NCBI RefSeq assembly: GCF_905404315.1
Contig: NC_066311.1
Span: 7,254,001-7,318,000, forward strand
Reading direction: 5' to 3'
Origin: Leptidea sinapis
Taxonomy: Eukaryota; Arthropoda; Insecta; Lepidoptera; Pieridae
Length of the DNA stretch: 64,000 nt
The translations under genes and the position numbers were made by a program. Shown piece by piece: positions 24,301-30,690 of this stretch (the first letter of the stretch is position 1; each line of letters opens with the position of its first letter). The notes below the pieces were generated by a model that did no database searches, was not told where the DNA came from, and saw only the letters and a list, made by a program, of their open reading frames with translations.

Positions 24301-27300
24301 TCAATAGTTCAGTAGGCAGGGTCACTAATCACTGGGCTATATGTGACGTCTATATATATAAAAATGAATTGCTGTTCGTTAGTCTCACTAAAACTCGAGA
24401 ACGGCTCGACCGATTTGGCTAATTTTGGTCTTGAATAATTTGTGGAAGTCCAGGGAAGGTTTAAAAGGTGAATAAACATGAAAGTGTTCGGAATTAAATA
24501 AAAACAACAATTTTGTTTTTCCTTTGATGTGTCCCCCGTCGTCCGATATTTGTTTTGTATGGACATATTTTCTATGAGAGAATTTATTGACGCACGACTT
24601 GACAGTTCAGCTGTAAAACAATTTCATTACAACAACAGGGAGCATATTTTATGAAATAATTCTTGATATAGGACTTAATTCTATATACAGAACAACGGCT
24701 GTCGGGTCAACTAGTCTCAAATAAAAATTAAATTTTAGTTGACTGTTCTGACTTACTTAACAGCTGCAAGTTCCTTCTCAATATATGTTACACATTCCTC
24801 TAGGGGAACGGATTTCGGAGTCCAAGTGTGGTTGCAGACAGGTGGTGATGGGTCCATCACCCGTACATGAGTTGGTGATGAGGCGTTGTGTCTCTGTAAC
24901 GTAATAACCTTATAACTTATGTACTGCATTTTTTATTTATTTGTGAAAATAAGGGACGAGATGAGCAGGACGTTCAGCTGATGATTATTGATACTCCCTG
25001 CCCATTACAATGCAGTGCCAATGAGGATTCTTGAAAAACCCCAAAAATTATGAGCGGCACTTCAACTGCGCTCGTCACCTTGAGACATAGGATGTTAAGT
25101 CTCATTTGTCCAGTAATTTCACTAGCTACGGCGCCCTTCAGACCAAAACAAATTAATGCTTACACAATGCTTCACGGCAGAAATAGGTACCCATAATAAG
25201 CCGGCATCCTGTGCAAAGAAGCCTCCCACTGGTAAATGATTTTTAAAGAGTACTGGAAAAGGTTTTTATGCCGTTTTTTTTCTGTGTGCCATCTGTTATC
25301 GAAGCGGTGGAAGTTATGTAATGATATTGGAAATATTTTCGTCAATGATATGAGGTAATTATCATGGACCGGAATCACGTCTGACGAGGAACTGTTCTGT
25401 CTCCACCAACCTTCATAACTAGAAGAAGAATTTGAAATTGTTGTAAGAAATATTTTAGTGACTTGCTAGTTACTTTGTGGAAAATACATTATAATTTATG
25501 TTGGTTTAAACATTGTTAAAAGTTACTTACAATAATAATAATAATCAAACCTATTTATTTCCAATCTACTATTAAATTACATTCTTACAGTTATATTACA
25601 GTTATATCTATGATTACATCTTTATAATAAATATCACTTATTGTTCCCATTATTTACATAGATAAGAACAAAATATAATTTTTATTTGTTTTAATGATTG
25701 TTGTTATGTACTGTCTTCTTCATTATTGATTGGAACCCCTTCTTGAGTATAGGCCTCCTCCAGCTTGTTCCATGCCTCTCTGTCCATTGCTATCTTTTTC
25801 CATAAGTGTCCTGCTGTCGCTTGAATAGTTAATAGTTACTTACCTTTACGTTATTATAGCAACTTATCGTTAATGACAAATAGAGTATAAGAACTATATA
25901 GTTAATACTAATTTACAAAAAAATATTGTAACTTGAAGTTCATAGACAGATCACATTGGTCGTAGTGCCACAGGGCTGACTACTAAAGCCGCTTTACCAA
26001 ACATAACCATAATTTGAAGTTTATATTTCTCTTATAAAACTTTTTTATTAAATTATTCAAATTAAATTCATGTGCATCCAGTAGTAAAAAGTGTTTTATA
26101 GTACTTTTGAATGACTAAATATTTAATAGATACTAATCGTAGTGCGAAAAATAGTTTTATAAATTTAATAAAACTCTGTTGATGGACTTTGAATCTATAT
26201 TATAAAAGAGAATTTATGTTGGTATGTTCCCTAATAACTCTTAAACTATTCGACCGATCTCAATGAAATCTTTTGTAATAGATTCGTTGAAGCTCAAGGA
26301 AGGTTTGCATATATTTTATTTATATGGCAAAACAACGTTTGCCAGGTCACCTAGTAAATAAGTAAAACCAAATATCGAATGCTTGCGTTATTTCTTGTTT
26401 CAGCGGCAATCTAACAAGATAACTGTTACAGTTTTACCAATCAAAGGTCTCGTCGGATCTTTTAAATGATGGAACGAACATTTTATTTATATAGTATTTA
26501 TATAAATAGTTGTTTTTGTCATAAAAAAAAGCAACCAATGGGACTCCCAATAATAAACAGCTATCACCACCCAGGCTAGCAAAAGCTCAACTAACCTTGT
26601 CCATCTTCGGGCACTCCTTAACGTGAGTATCCTTGTGTTTCCTCTGGATCCAGGCCCCGCAGCGTAGCGGGCACTGCTCCAGAATGCTGCCACATTGCTT
26701 CAAATGGCTCTACAACATAAATTTAATTTTGTTTTCACCACTAAACGATCGTACGACACCCCCCAAGTTAGGATATCATCCCCACCATCTGGATGTGTGG
26801 CGGTCCTCCACAGTGCGGTTTTCAAGGAGCTTTCTTCCACGTACTACAAAGCTGTGGAATGAGCTTCCTTGTGCGGTGTTTCCGGGACGATACGACATGG
26901 GTACCTTCAAAAAAAGCGCGTACACCTTCCTTAAAGGCCGGCAACGCTCCTGTGATTCCTCTGGTGTTGCAAGAGATTGTGGGCGGCGGTGATCACTTAA
27001 CAACAGGTGACCCGTACGCTCGTTTGTCCTCCTATTCCATTAAAAAAAATCTATGTTTTATTTATACGCTAAGTTAGGTACCATTAATACATTCTAAAAA
27101 TACCTGTATATGAAATCCTTAAAACATTAAAAACATCAGGACTAGCTGACTCGACAGACGTTGTATTGTACAGAATGAATAAAATACTATTTTGTCAATA
27201 ATATTTCATAATATCAAGAATTATTTCGTAAAATATGCTCCTTGTTGTTGTAATGCAATTGTTTCACAGCAGAACCGCCCTCTGGTAAATCTTTGAGCCT

Positions 27301-29405
27301 AGCTCAGATTTGTCCCTACTGTATATAAGAGTCGTGTTGAATATCTTTTATCTTTGGTCTCTCTTAAACACAAGTGACAGTGACAAAACACACTTGAACG
27401 CGAATAACGTATTGTGACATGTTCTGGAATACGAACCTAATAAATTAATGCATAACTTTGTTAGAAGCCCGACGAGATAGTCCTCGTTCTGTAATCGTTT
27501 AACACCACTCACACTCACATCACAAATCACACACCTGCAATAACACACAAGTACTCACACACTTATACACACACATTCACACATAATTACAAACACACAT
27601 ACATATATCACCGCACTCGCCGGCGAGTGCGAAGTCTCTTCAAAAGTAGAGTCCATTGGACTAACAGATATATTAGATTGTTAGTGTCTCTCCATCCAGT
27701 CTAGTGAGCAGGCGGTCAGAGGTTCGAACCTCCTTCCGAGACGGCCCGCTACTGTGAGCTACATTTTCGGCATCCAGGCCTCCACCCGGTTTCGCTGTAA
27801 AAGCCTTTAGGGCTATTAGTACAGAAAAGGTTTTTAGTTTCATCAGTTTCAGGAGATTGTTACGCCATTAGTATGAGATTTTGACATATGGGCCGCGTTT
27901 CGGGTCTTCAATACGTAAATGTATTTTCCTTCTCTCCAAAAAAGGAACACGACAGACACCAAGTAACATTCGGTCTTCCAAACATGTTTATTTGAAATGA
28001 GGTATAGGTTTAAATGAAAATCTCAGAATGGAAGTCAAATTATTTGCATCGTAGTTATACTGTACCAACGTTGACTTGATAAAAAATATAATTGTAAAGG
28101 TGTGCCACGGCCTTCAGTCTATGCTTAGAATACTTTAAACTAGTGTTTTATCTATGATCTCAACTCATCATAAGCTTGAAGATTATAATTTTACACGTAA
28201 AGATAGGAAGCTGTAAGATGGATTTTGTCTCTACAATCTTATATCTACGTAATACTTATGTTCATCTCATTCACTCACTTAAAATTTTTAGTCAAATACC
28301 GAATGAATAGAATGGCATTCTAAAGTTTAACCTGCTCATTTTTCAATTTAATTTTATTTGTGTATTAATCCTCGAAGTGAGGGTTATCACCTTCAAAACA
28401 TAACAATTTGCTTAGATTTACAAGAGCGACATCTCAAGTCAATTTCCTAATATGCAAATATTGGGGTTGAGCATGTTTTCAACTGTAAAGTAGATCCTGT
28501 AGATGAAGCTACAACCTGAGAGTTGAACAAAGCATACAAGATTTTATGATACGTCACTCGAACGGTTAGCTCAGTTGGTTAGAGCACTGACACGGAACGC
28601 CAGAGGTCGTGGGTTCGAGACCCGCATCGTTCATAAAATTTTGTTTTTCAACTTTATTTGTGTATTATATCCTAGAAGTGAAGATTATCACTTTAAAAAC
28701 ATAACAAATTGTTTAAATCTATAACTATCAAATTTTTAAATTTCGAACCCGTGCGTCTAGGTATACGCCCCAGCTCTCTAACCACTACCATACCGTCCGG
28801 TTGACGCATCATCTATAAATCTTGGTACTTTACATTTGTTCCACTCTTCAGTTATGGCTCCATCAACATTACAGTTAATAACCTGCACATCCGCAAGAAT
28901 TGCATATTGAAAAATTGACTTGAGATGTCGCTTTTTAAATTTAAACAATTTGCTATTTTTATATCCCAAAAGCGAAAAATCACTTAAAAAAAATCAATTC
29001 AAAAAATATTTATTCTCTGTATTATAAAGCTATATATATAAGTCCAAGTCAGGATCACCTACAAAAGTTACAATAGCATTCCAATGAGTATAACAATATT
29101 CATTAACAATAAACTTAGAAACATTAATCCCAACTATCTCTATCATTCAAATAATCTTTCACATTATAATAGGCCTTAGATTTTAATTTATTTTACGATA
29201 TATTTAACTTTTGTAACTGCTAATATTTTAATATCAATTCGGAGTTTATTATAAAATATAACACAATCCTCTTGAAAAGATTATATATAATATACAATAA
29301 TGTATAACTTACTTGTAATTTTCCCATTTCGAATAAGTCATTGCAGAAGTAACAAGGGCTGTCTCTAACACCATTCACGTCTTTTTCCGCTTTGTTCAAA
29401 CTCAT
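12150..29405 (-). CDS. TRAF-like protein: two CCHC zinc fingers, coiled coil, MATH domain (10 exons)
   Basis: Minus-strand coding exons are 29405-29313, 26709-26596, 24893-24757, 23394-23181, 19097-18956, 15715-15543, 14675-14480, 13971-13856, 12940-12785 and 12365-12150. All have GT/AG borders and matching phases, and total 1557 nt (518 aa plus stop). Residues 18-37 and 44-64 form two CCHC fingers (C18, C21, H33, C37; C44, C48, H60, C64) typical of TRAF-type zinc fingers. Residues about 105-345 are rich in heptads, as in a TRAF-N coiled coil. Residues 357-518 are a MATH/TRAF-C domain: GHLIWRIDKFSSR, YGYTL, GKWKGRHI, LVAGPYDPLLEWPC and YIKNDVMFLEFIV. TRAF proteins trimerise through the coiled coil and dock receptors or adaptors through MATH. 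There is no RING, so direct E3 activity is unlikely. I favour the insect Traf-like group over TRAF4/TRAF6. The start is the first in-frame ATG, with A at -3. Confidence 0.9.
12608..12762 (+). repeat. Family U repeat, truncated copy
   Basis: It begins TTATGAAAATAAGGGACGAG and stops after CACCTTGAGACATAAGATG, 22 bp before the donor side of TRAF-like exon 9. The hairpin arms are partly kept (GTGCTGCTCCGGATTC against AATTCTGAGTGGCAC). Confidence 0.65.
12785..12940 (-). CDS. TRAF-like exon 9: MATH core
   Basis: 52 codons in phase 0. The product is AEVHLNGIGKWKGRHITSTV, RLVAGPYDPLLEWPCDLNVN and IVLKDQPANRNQ. GPYDPLLEWPC is the strongest TRAF-C hallmark in the protein (compare G.YD.LL.WPF in vertebrate TRAFs). 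The donor is CAG|GTATAA. Confidence 0.92.
13290..13620 (+). mobile_element. 5' fragment of a LINE with coiled-coil N-terminus
   Basis: ATG at 13386 opens MEDLMEKFIQKMEEQFKKQT; after a frame change near 13500 the frame reads LKDENQILKNKVEMLYGKLK and HLERGRNQEREANLF. This Glu/Lys-rich start resembles the N-terminal coiled coil of lepidopteran RTE-type LINE proteins. The upstream CAATTTCACTTCCGGG may be its 5' UTR. It is broken and 3'-truncated, inside TRAF-like intron 8. Confidence 0.5.
13683..13735 (+). repeat. Fragment of the tRNA-containing repeat
   Basis: CCCGCATCATTCATAAATTT and TTTTAATTTGTG match the end of the tRNA-like segment and the adjoining edge of the 287-300 bp unit (785-822). 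Only about 50 bp are present. Confidence 0.5.
13856..13971 (-). CDS. TRAF-like exon 8: start of MATH domain
   Basis: The acceptor AATTTAG precedes GTCACTTAATTTGG. The first two bases complete a Gly codon with the last base of exon 7. It encodes HLIWRIDKFSSRMKESKEKD then MVLSSPLFRTSKYGYTLK, the opening strands of a MATH domain (W.I..F, S..F....GY.L). The donor is AAG|GTATTT. Confidence 0.9.
14165..14460 (-). repeat. Family U repeat, minus copy
   Basis: Read reversed, it runs from ATGGACGAGACGAGCAGC to GGTACCCACAATCTAGCCGG. The hairpin is well kept (GTGCCGCTCAGGATTC against CTCTGAGCGGCAC). It ends within about 20 bp of TRAF-like exon 7. Confidence 0.7.
14480..14675 (-). CDS. TRAF-like exon 7: end of coiled coil
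   Basis: It starts after TCATTCAG and encodes ALDRLAVLEVATADARAEAS, then RMDLVARDLRALTKSYSKLR and a Gly/Ser/His-rich hinge. The spacing of Leu/Val/Ala is heptad-like. The donor is CATGATG|GTATAC, leaving one base. Confidence 0.87.
15040..15285 (+). mobile_element. HHLDVW-type LINE 3' fragment
   Basis: TCATTCCACAACTTAGCC through CCGGCAACGCTCTTGGGATT to GGGTGGCGGTGATCATTT and the final TTTTTCCATAAAAATAG is a decayed copy of the 26800-27056 sequence. Stops interrupt the frame. Confidence 0.65.
15543..15715 (-). CDS. TRAF-like exon 6: coiled coil
   Basis: The acceptor is TTTTTCAG, and the first two bases complete Glu with the last base of exon 5. It encodes EEVIDYIRQSVDEERQRNEE, NRAALEAELIEAKRSSEQVS and QLALLRMQLQNATDSENP, strongly helical and charged. 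The donor is CCCA|GTGAGT. Confidence 0.88.
15895..16178 (-). mobile_element. HHLDVW-type LINE fragment
   Basis: Read reversed it contains the CATCCTCACCATCTGGAT box and the CTTCCTTCTGTATTG segment corresponding to the family's C-terminal coding region, ending in CACTCTCTTACAACACC-like 3' sequence. It abuts the hairpin at 16181-16239. Confidence 0.65.
16181..16239. repeat. Perfect 26-bp inverted repeat with 7-base loop
   Basis: The arms 16181-16206 (ATTTCTATTTCTAAAATTTT and TCTCGG) and 16214-16239 are exact reverse complements around ACTCTCC. The right arm continues into the 3' end of the minus-strand LINE at 16240-17330, so the left arm may be an inverted copy of that tail. Confidence 0.9.
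16240..17330 (-). mobile_element. LINE C-terminal region with 3' UTR
   Basis: A 166-codon frame on the minus strand (17295-16795) reads KLNYCDVVYGP, IQRMQNACARFCWKIPPRQH, YLNNKLEWLGQRS and FRGSFRYSATKCWNNLPPPI, then ends in SKYKKTILESLYNNYS. This is the post-RT region of a Jockey/CR1-type LINE and, within that part, is uninterrupted. The RT domain is missing. It lies in TRAF-like intron 5. Confidence 0.75.
17568..17878 (+). repeat. tRNA-containing interspersed repeat, copy 2
   Basis: It starts at AAGTGAGGGTTATCACTTTA and ends at ATTAATCCCAGAAGT, just one unit of about 299 bp. The tRNA-like part lies near 17769-17832 (CTCAGTGGAGGAGCACTCGC, GGTTCGAGTCCCGCATCG) and lacks a few bases. Its end points differ from the copies at 503 and 28343. 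Confidence 0.65.
17880..18635. other. Intronic DNA without recognised features
   Basis: Part of TRAF-like intron 5. AT-rich, with no splice-competent conserved frame and no repeat assigned. Confidence 0.35.
18640..18935 (+). mobile_element. LINE 3' end with TTTGAT tail
   Basis: It shares TGACTTACTCGGGTAATG, TTTGACGTTTGAGT, TGTTGCATCACTTTACAT and TTGACATTCATAAGTGTC with 34450-34725, and ends in TTTTGATTTGATTTGATTT. Such short tandem tails are usual for CR1/Jockey-like LINEs. It ends about 20 bp from TRAF-like exon 5. Confidence 0.65.
18956..19097 (-). CDS. TRAF-like exon 5: coiled coil
   Basis: The acceptor is AATATTCCAG and the donor CTTG|GTACGA. It encodes ELQSQQLTTVMRLENAISSL, VHEQNERELLEQALTQHDNR and IRSMNKL, and leaves one base. 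Heptad-patterned, Gln/Glu-rich. Confidence 0.87.
19349..19657. mobile_element. MITE with CGGCCGTTCC ends and TTA duplication
   Basis: The left end CGGCCGTTCCTAATTTTC and reversed right end CGGCCGTTCCCAATATAC form inverted termini; TTA flanks both sides (19346-19348, 19658-19660). A related copy is at 49596-49910 and a fragment near 14829. A 3-bp TTA/TAA duplication is typical of PIF/Harbinger elements, so that class is inferred. Confidence 0.65.
20107..20523. repeat. Family U repeat, inverted partial dimer
   Basis: 20107-20217 is a minus-strand end of family U (CCAGTGGGAGGCTCCTTTTC to CTGAAGG-type sequence). It is followed at once by an entire plus copy, 20222-20523. The outer ends therefore form an inverted repeat of about 110 bp. 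The plus copy keeps the GTGCCGCTCAGGAT / TTTTGAGCGGCAC hairpin. Confidence 0.7.
21163..22457 (+). mobile_element. Complete mariner transposon
   Basis: The 29-bp terminal inverted repeats CGAGGGGCGGTCAAAAAGTT... and (reversed right end) CGAGGGGAGGTCAAAAAGTT... differ at one position. TA flanks both sides (21161-21162, 22458-22459), the canonical Tc1/mariner target duplication. The 1295-bp length matches mariner elements and the transposase frame is unbroken. It sits in intron 4 of the TRAF-like gene, on the opposite strand. It is the only element here with every part needed for mobility visible. Confidence 0.95.
21342..22397 (+). CDS. mariner transposase, D,D34D type, uninterrupted
   Basis: 351 codons, the normal mariner length. 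The N-terminal part (residues 1-110) has two helix-turn-helix regions, including TMIYKWHGLFKQGRESIEDD and PGRP. WVPRML (119-124) corresponds to the mariner WVPHEL linker motif. The catalytic triad is D158 in TGDETWVHHYEP, D252 in HDNAPVH and D287 in YSPDLAPSD, with 34 residues between the second and third Asp. The family binds its terminal inverted repeats and cuts and pastes at TA. ATG 21342 follows a 179-bp 5' UTR, and TAA at 22395 is 60 bp from the right end. Activity is not proven; subfamily not assigned. Confidence 0.95.
   Translation: MEKIEHRAVVKFLTKQGKTPQTILQEMLAVYGDSAPGKTMIYKWHGLFKQGRESIEDDPRPGRPIEATTPEIIEKVEKLVLEDGRLKKKQLAASVGVSETTILNILHQHLGMSKVCSRWVPRMLTPLQKRERVNCSREYLDRCGEVREEIMARIVTGDETWVHHYEPESKQESMQWHKKGTPPPKKFKVSQSAGKIMATIFWDTEGILLIDYKERGVSITGEYYASLLDRLKEAIKEKRRGKLTKGVLLLHDNAPVHTSHVATAAIHRCGFEQLRHPPYSPDLAPSDFYLFPKMKKELRGKKFRDDDEVKSAISAYFDAQDKTYFFDGINKLYARSQKCIRVKGEYIEKEK
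22916..23033. repeat. Small palindromic MITE-like element
   Basis: ATGCAACTGTTATTAAAACA on the left faces GTGTTTTAAT...AACAGTTGCAT on the right, with CTCGGCTTCGCCTCG in the middle. The right half has an extra ACCCCTTATTACAC between the two matching words. Confidence 0.5.
23181..23394 (-). CDS. TRAF-like exon 4: coiled coil
   Basis: The acceptor is TTTTCAG and the donor GCAG|GTAAAC. Its first base completes Lys. It encodes LALTEESSYRDVQSTELETL, RSKLVLVDERSQHFLSTLVS, LRAAVDDEAERSANWAAQFK and HDMANVQLALQ, a long amphipathic helix. Confidence 0.88.
23525..23800 (-). repeat. tRNA-derived SINE, minus strand
   Basis: On the minus strand the head has a B box (CCCGGGTTCGAATCCCGG) preceded by an A-box-like TAGCCGAGTAGTTGG, followed by the body ending near ATAATTTGTGTAAAAAGTGT. 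A headless second body lies at 23825-24000 with the same words (ACACAAATTATCTGGCCCCA), giving a tandem arrangement. Confidence 0.65.
23825..24000 (-). repeat. SINE body without tRNA head
   Basis: TGACACACTTTTACACAAAT, GGCCCCAAACTTGTCATAGC and GACTCGGAAACAGACATTCA repeat the body of the neighbouring SINE. No B box follows at its right side. Confidence 0.55.
24262..24345 (-). repeat. tRNA-derived SINE head, minus strand
   Basis: TTGCACCTACCGGGATTCGA and CCCGGGATC give a minus-strand B box GGTTCGAATCCCGG. The A-box side is GCCCAGTGATTAGTGACCC. The rest of the element to the left is AT-rich and not clearly matched. Confidence 0.55.
24350..24717 (+). mobile_element. Helitron-like non-autonomous element
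   Basis: It begins TATATATATAAAAATGAATTG and GCTGTTCGTTAGTCTCAC, includes TCGAGAACGGCTCGACCGAT, and ends CAGAACAACGGCTGTCGGGT and CAACTAGT. The same start and end occur at 36338-36872. No TIRs. It ends about 40 bp before TRAF-like exon 3. Confidence 0.6.
24757..24893 (-). CDS. TRAF-like exon 3: linker to coiled coil
   Basis: The acceptor is GTTACAG and the donor GTTAA|GTAAGT. It encodes RHNASSPTHVRVMDPSPPVC, NHTWTPKSVPLEECVTYIEK and ELAAV, a Pro-rich link between the zinc fingers and the coiled coil. It ends two bases into a Lys codon. Confidence 0.87.
24948..25238 (+). repeat. Family U repeat
   Basis: A full-length copy, from AAAATAAGGGACGAGATGAG to AGCCTCCCACTGGTAAATG. The hairpin is degraded on its left arm (GTGCCAATGAGGATTC). 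Confidence 0.7.
25535..25830 (-). mobile_element. RTE-like LINE 3' region, degenerate
   Basis: TCATTATTGATTGGAA, GAGTATAGGCCTCCTCCAGC and CTTTTTCCATAAGTGTCCTG resemble the minus-strand end of RTE-like LINEs. The AATTACATTCTTACAGTTA stretch is similar to 60590-60640. Short and broken. Confidence 0.4.
26195..26357 (+). mobile_element. Helitron-like short element
   Basis: TATATTATAAAAGAGAAT, TATGTTCCCTAATAACTC, ATTCGACCGATCTCAATGAA and the end CAAAACAACGTTTGCCAGGT and CACCTAGT match 32795-32958 along nearly all of its length. Confidence 0.6.
26596..26709 (-). CDS. TRAF-like exon 2: zinc finger region
   Basis: 38 codons in phase 0. The product SHLKQCGSILEQCPLRCGAW then IQRKHKDTHVKECPKMDK completes the first CCHC finger (H33, C37) and contains the second (C44, C48, H60, C64). 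The acceptor is TATGTTGTAG and the donor AAG|GTTAGT. Confidence 0.9.
26740..27056 (+). mobile_element. HHLDVW-type LINE 3' end
   Basis: It encodes GYHPHHLDVWRSSTV, FSRSFLPRTTKLWNELPCAV and FPGRYDMGTFKK, then a 3' UTR with GTGGGCGGCGGTGATCACTT and AACAGGTGACCCGTACGCTC, ending TTCCATTAAAAAAAA. It lies only about 30 bp upstream of TRAF-like exon 2 (in intron 1), on the opposite strand to the gene. Confidence 0.8.
27126..27275 (-). mobile_element. Helitron-like element, minus copy
   Basis: It starts with the reverse of the typical end (ACTAGCTGACTCGACAGACG then TTGTATTGTACAGA). The body TTTCATAATATCAAGAATTA and GCTCCTTGTTGTTGTAATG matches the reverse of 10290-10400. The far end is not well defined. 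Confidence 0.55.
27480..27958 (+). repeat. Unclassified repeat with GC-rich palindrome, copy 1
   Basis: A CA-rich tract leads to a 20-bp perfect palindrome at 27612-27631 (CGCACTCGCCGGCGAGTGCG). A B-box-like GAGGTTCGAACCTC and GCTGTAAAAGCCTTTAGGGC follow, and it ends AATACGTAAATGTATTTTCC and TTCTCTCCAAAAAA. A minus copy lies at 50575-51030. The B-box-like word suggests a SINE, which is inference. Confidence 0.6.
28343..28718 (+). repeat. tRNA-containing interspersed repeat, copy 3
   Basis: One unit of about 300 bp plus roughly 75 bp of the next: TTTATTTGTGTATTAATCCT at about 28353 recurs at 28653 (TTTATTTGTGTATTATATCC). The tRNA-like segment near 28560-28632 is the best of the three: GAACGGT/ATCGTTC acceptor, GCTCAGTTGGTTAGAGC D-arm and T-arm GTGGGTTCGAGACCCGC. 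The anticodon stem has one mismatch. Confidence 0.7.
28740..28800 (-). repeat. tRNA-like SINE head fragment, minus strand
   Basis: Reversed: CAACCGGACGGTATGGTAGT and GGTTAGAGAGCTGGGGCG give an A-box-like start, ending in ACGCACGGGTTCGAAATTT (B box). No acceptor stem can be completed. Confidence 0.45.
29313..29405 (-). CDS. TRAF-like exon 1: start codon and first zinc finger half
   Basis: ATG (29403-29405) in AAAAATGAGT is the first in-frame ATG with a favourable A at -3. It encodes MSLNKAEKDVNGVRDSPCYF then CNDLFEMGKLQ, giving C18 and C21 of the first finger. The donor is CAA|GTAAGT. The open frame extends 30 bp further upstream without another ATG. Confidence 0.87.
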
Positions 29406-29920
29406 TTTTACATCTGAATCACCACAAACACACACGGTGTATCAATATTGTATTTATTGAGTGAACACACTCAGAAACTATGTACGAAAAATATTTTTAA
29501 TAAAACTGAATCTTTACACAAATATGGACTACACAAAACTAAATAGATCCGTATTAAACTGGTATAATTAATAGAGAGGTAGATAACAATATTTTAACGA
29601 CGCTTCGATCTAAACTATACAATGTGCACTCACAGTTTTTTAATTACGTTTTATAATCGTTGAGCTAAGCGCGTACTGAACAGTGTTTTATCCTAATCAA
29701 TGGATGAACAAAACACTCCAGCGATTTCATTTGTAAGCGATGGAACTCTGTCCCAGTACAACCAACACATCTGCTGAATAACACATTACGAATTTGATAA
29801 GTGAGTGAGTGTGATAAGGTTCCATAGCTGTGTGTTGTTGAGTTGAGTCATTTTATCATATCTGAGTTCTGTATCTGGCAGTATGGGAGATAAGGCTTGT
29901 GGCAATAAATGTATTTTTTT
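29406..29920 (-). promoter_or_regulatory. Probable 5' flank/UTR of the TRAF-like gene
   Basis: Repeat-free sequence upstream of the ATG. A minus-strand TTCAGTACGC word (initiator-like TCAGT) occurs near 29682-29691, within 300 bp of the ATG. No TATA box or DPE is evident at the expected spacing, so the start site is a guess. Confidence 0.3.
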
Positions 29921-30104
29921 GTTTGAATTTAGTCCGTAGTAGGTCAAGGTATGTATTGATTGCAAATTAAATTGATTTCATTGATGTAATCATAAGTTTT
30001 TTTTTTTAATTTATATCCATCCAACGAATTTCACCAAACATTTGTATGTCGTTGGTGTTGGCTAACATAATATGTATGTTATTTTTTTCATGACATTTTT
30101 TCGA

Positions 30105-30425
30105 TACGTCCTGCCCTTTACAACGTAGTGCCGGATTTTTGAAAATCCAAAAATTCTGAGCGGCACTACAATTGGGCTCGTCACCTTGAGACATAAGTTG
30201 TTAAGTGTTATTTGCCCAGTAATTTCACTAGCTACGGCGCCCTTCAGACCGAAACACGATAATGTTTAAACATTACTGCTTCACGGCAGAAAAAGGCACC
30301 GTCGTGGAACCCATAATCTAGCCGGTATCCTGTGCAAAGGAGCCTTCTTCTGGTCCTTAGTCGCTTCTTACGATAGCCTTGGGTCTAGGACTTCCATATT
30401 CTTTTTATGCCCTGGGAAGCACAGG
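30105..30425 (+). repeat. Family U repeat
   Basis: From TACGTCCTGCCCTTTACAAC to TTTTTATGCCCTGGGAAG, including the 3' extension also seen at 9420-9478. The left hairpin arm is partly lost (GTGCCGGATTTTTG). Confidence 0.65.
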
Positions 30426-30524
30426 GTGTACTTACGTACCTTTGGGTCATATTGGCTACAAGTGCGTTGTGTTCTTAAGTAACCTTCTCCATAAAGCGAC
30501 GTGACGAGTTACATTTACCTTATT

Positions 30525-30690
30525 GTATGTAATACGCCCTACACATTACAATGCAGTGCCGCTCAGAATTCTTGATTGAACCCAAACTCTGAGCGGTGTC
30601 CTAACTGCCCTTGTCACTTTGAGGTATAAGATGTTAAGTCAATTTCAACAGATACGGCACCATTCAAACCAAAACTCAATGTTAAAAATT
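30525..30690 (+). repeat. Family U repeat, truncated second copy
   Basis: TAATACGCCCTACACATTAC, then the hairpin GTGCCGCTCAGAATTC / AACTCTGAGCGGTG, ending near GCACCATTCAAACC. It is in direct orientation with the copy 100 bp upstream. Confidence 0.6.

Noticed and set aside
23700..24345. Minus-strand tRNA genes suggested by GGTTCGAATCC
   Set aside because: No acceptor stem can be completed and the boxes belong to SINE heads with repeated bodies.
27360..27610. CRISPR-like or satellite array from repeated CACAC words
   Set aside because: It is a simple CA-rich tract belonging to a dispersed repeat; there are no regular repeats and spacers.
29433..29435. Upstream start of the TRAF-like protein at GTG
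   Set aside because: The codon is GTG, not ATG; nuclear genes normally use ATG, and an ATG with good context follows at 29405.
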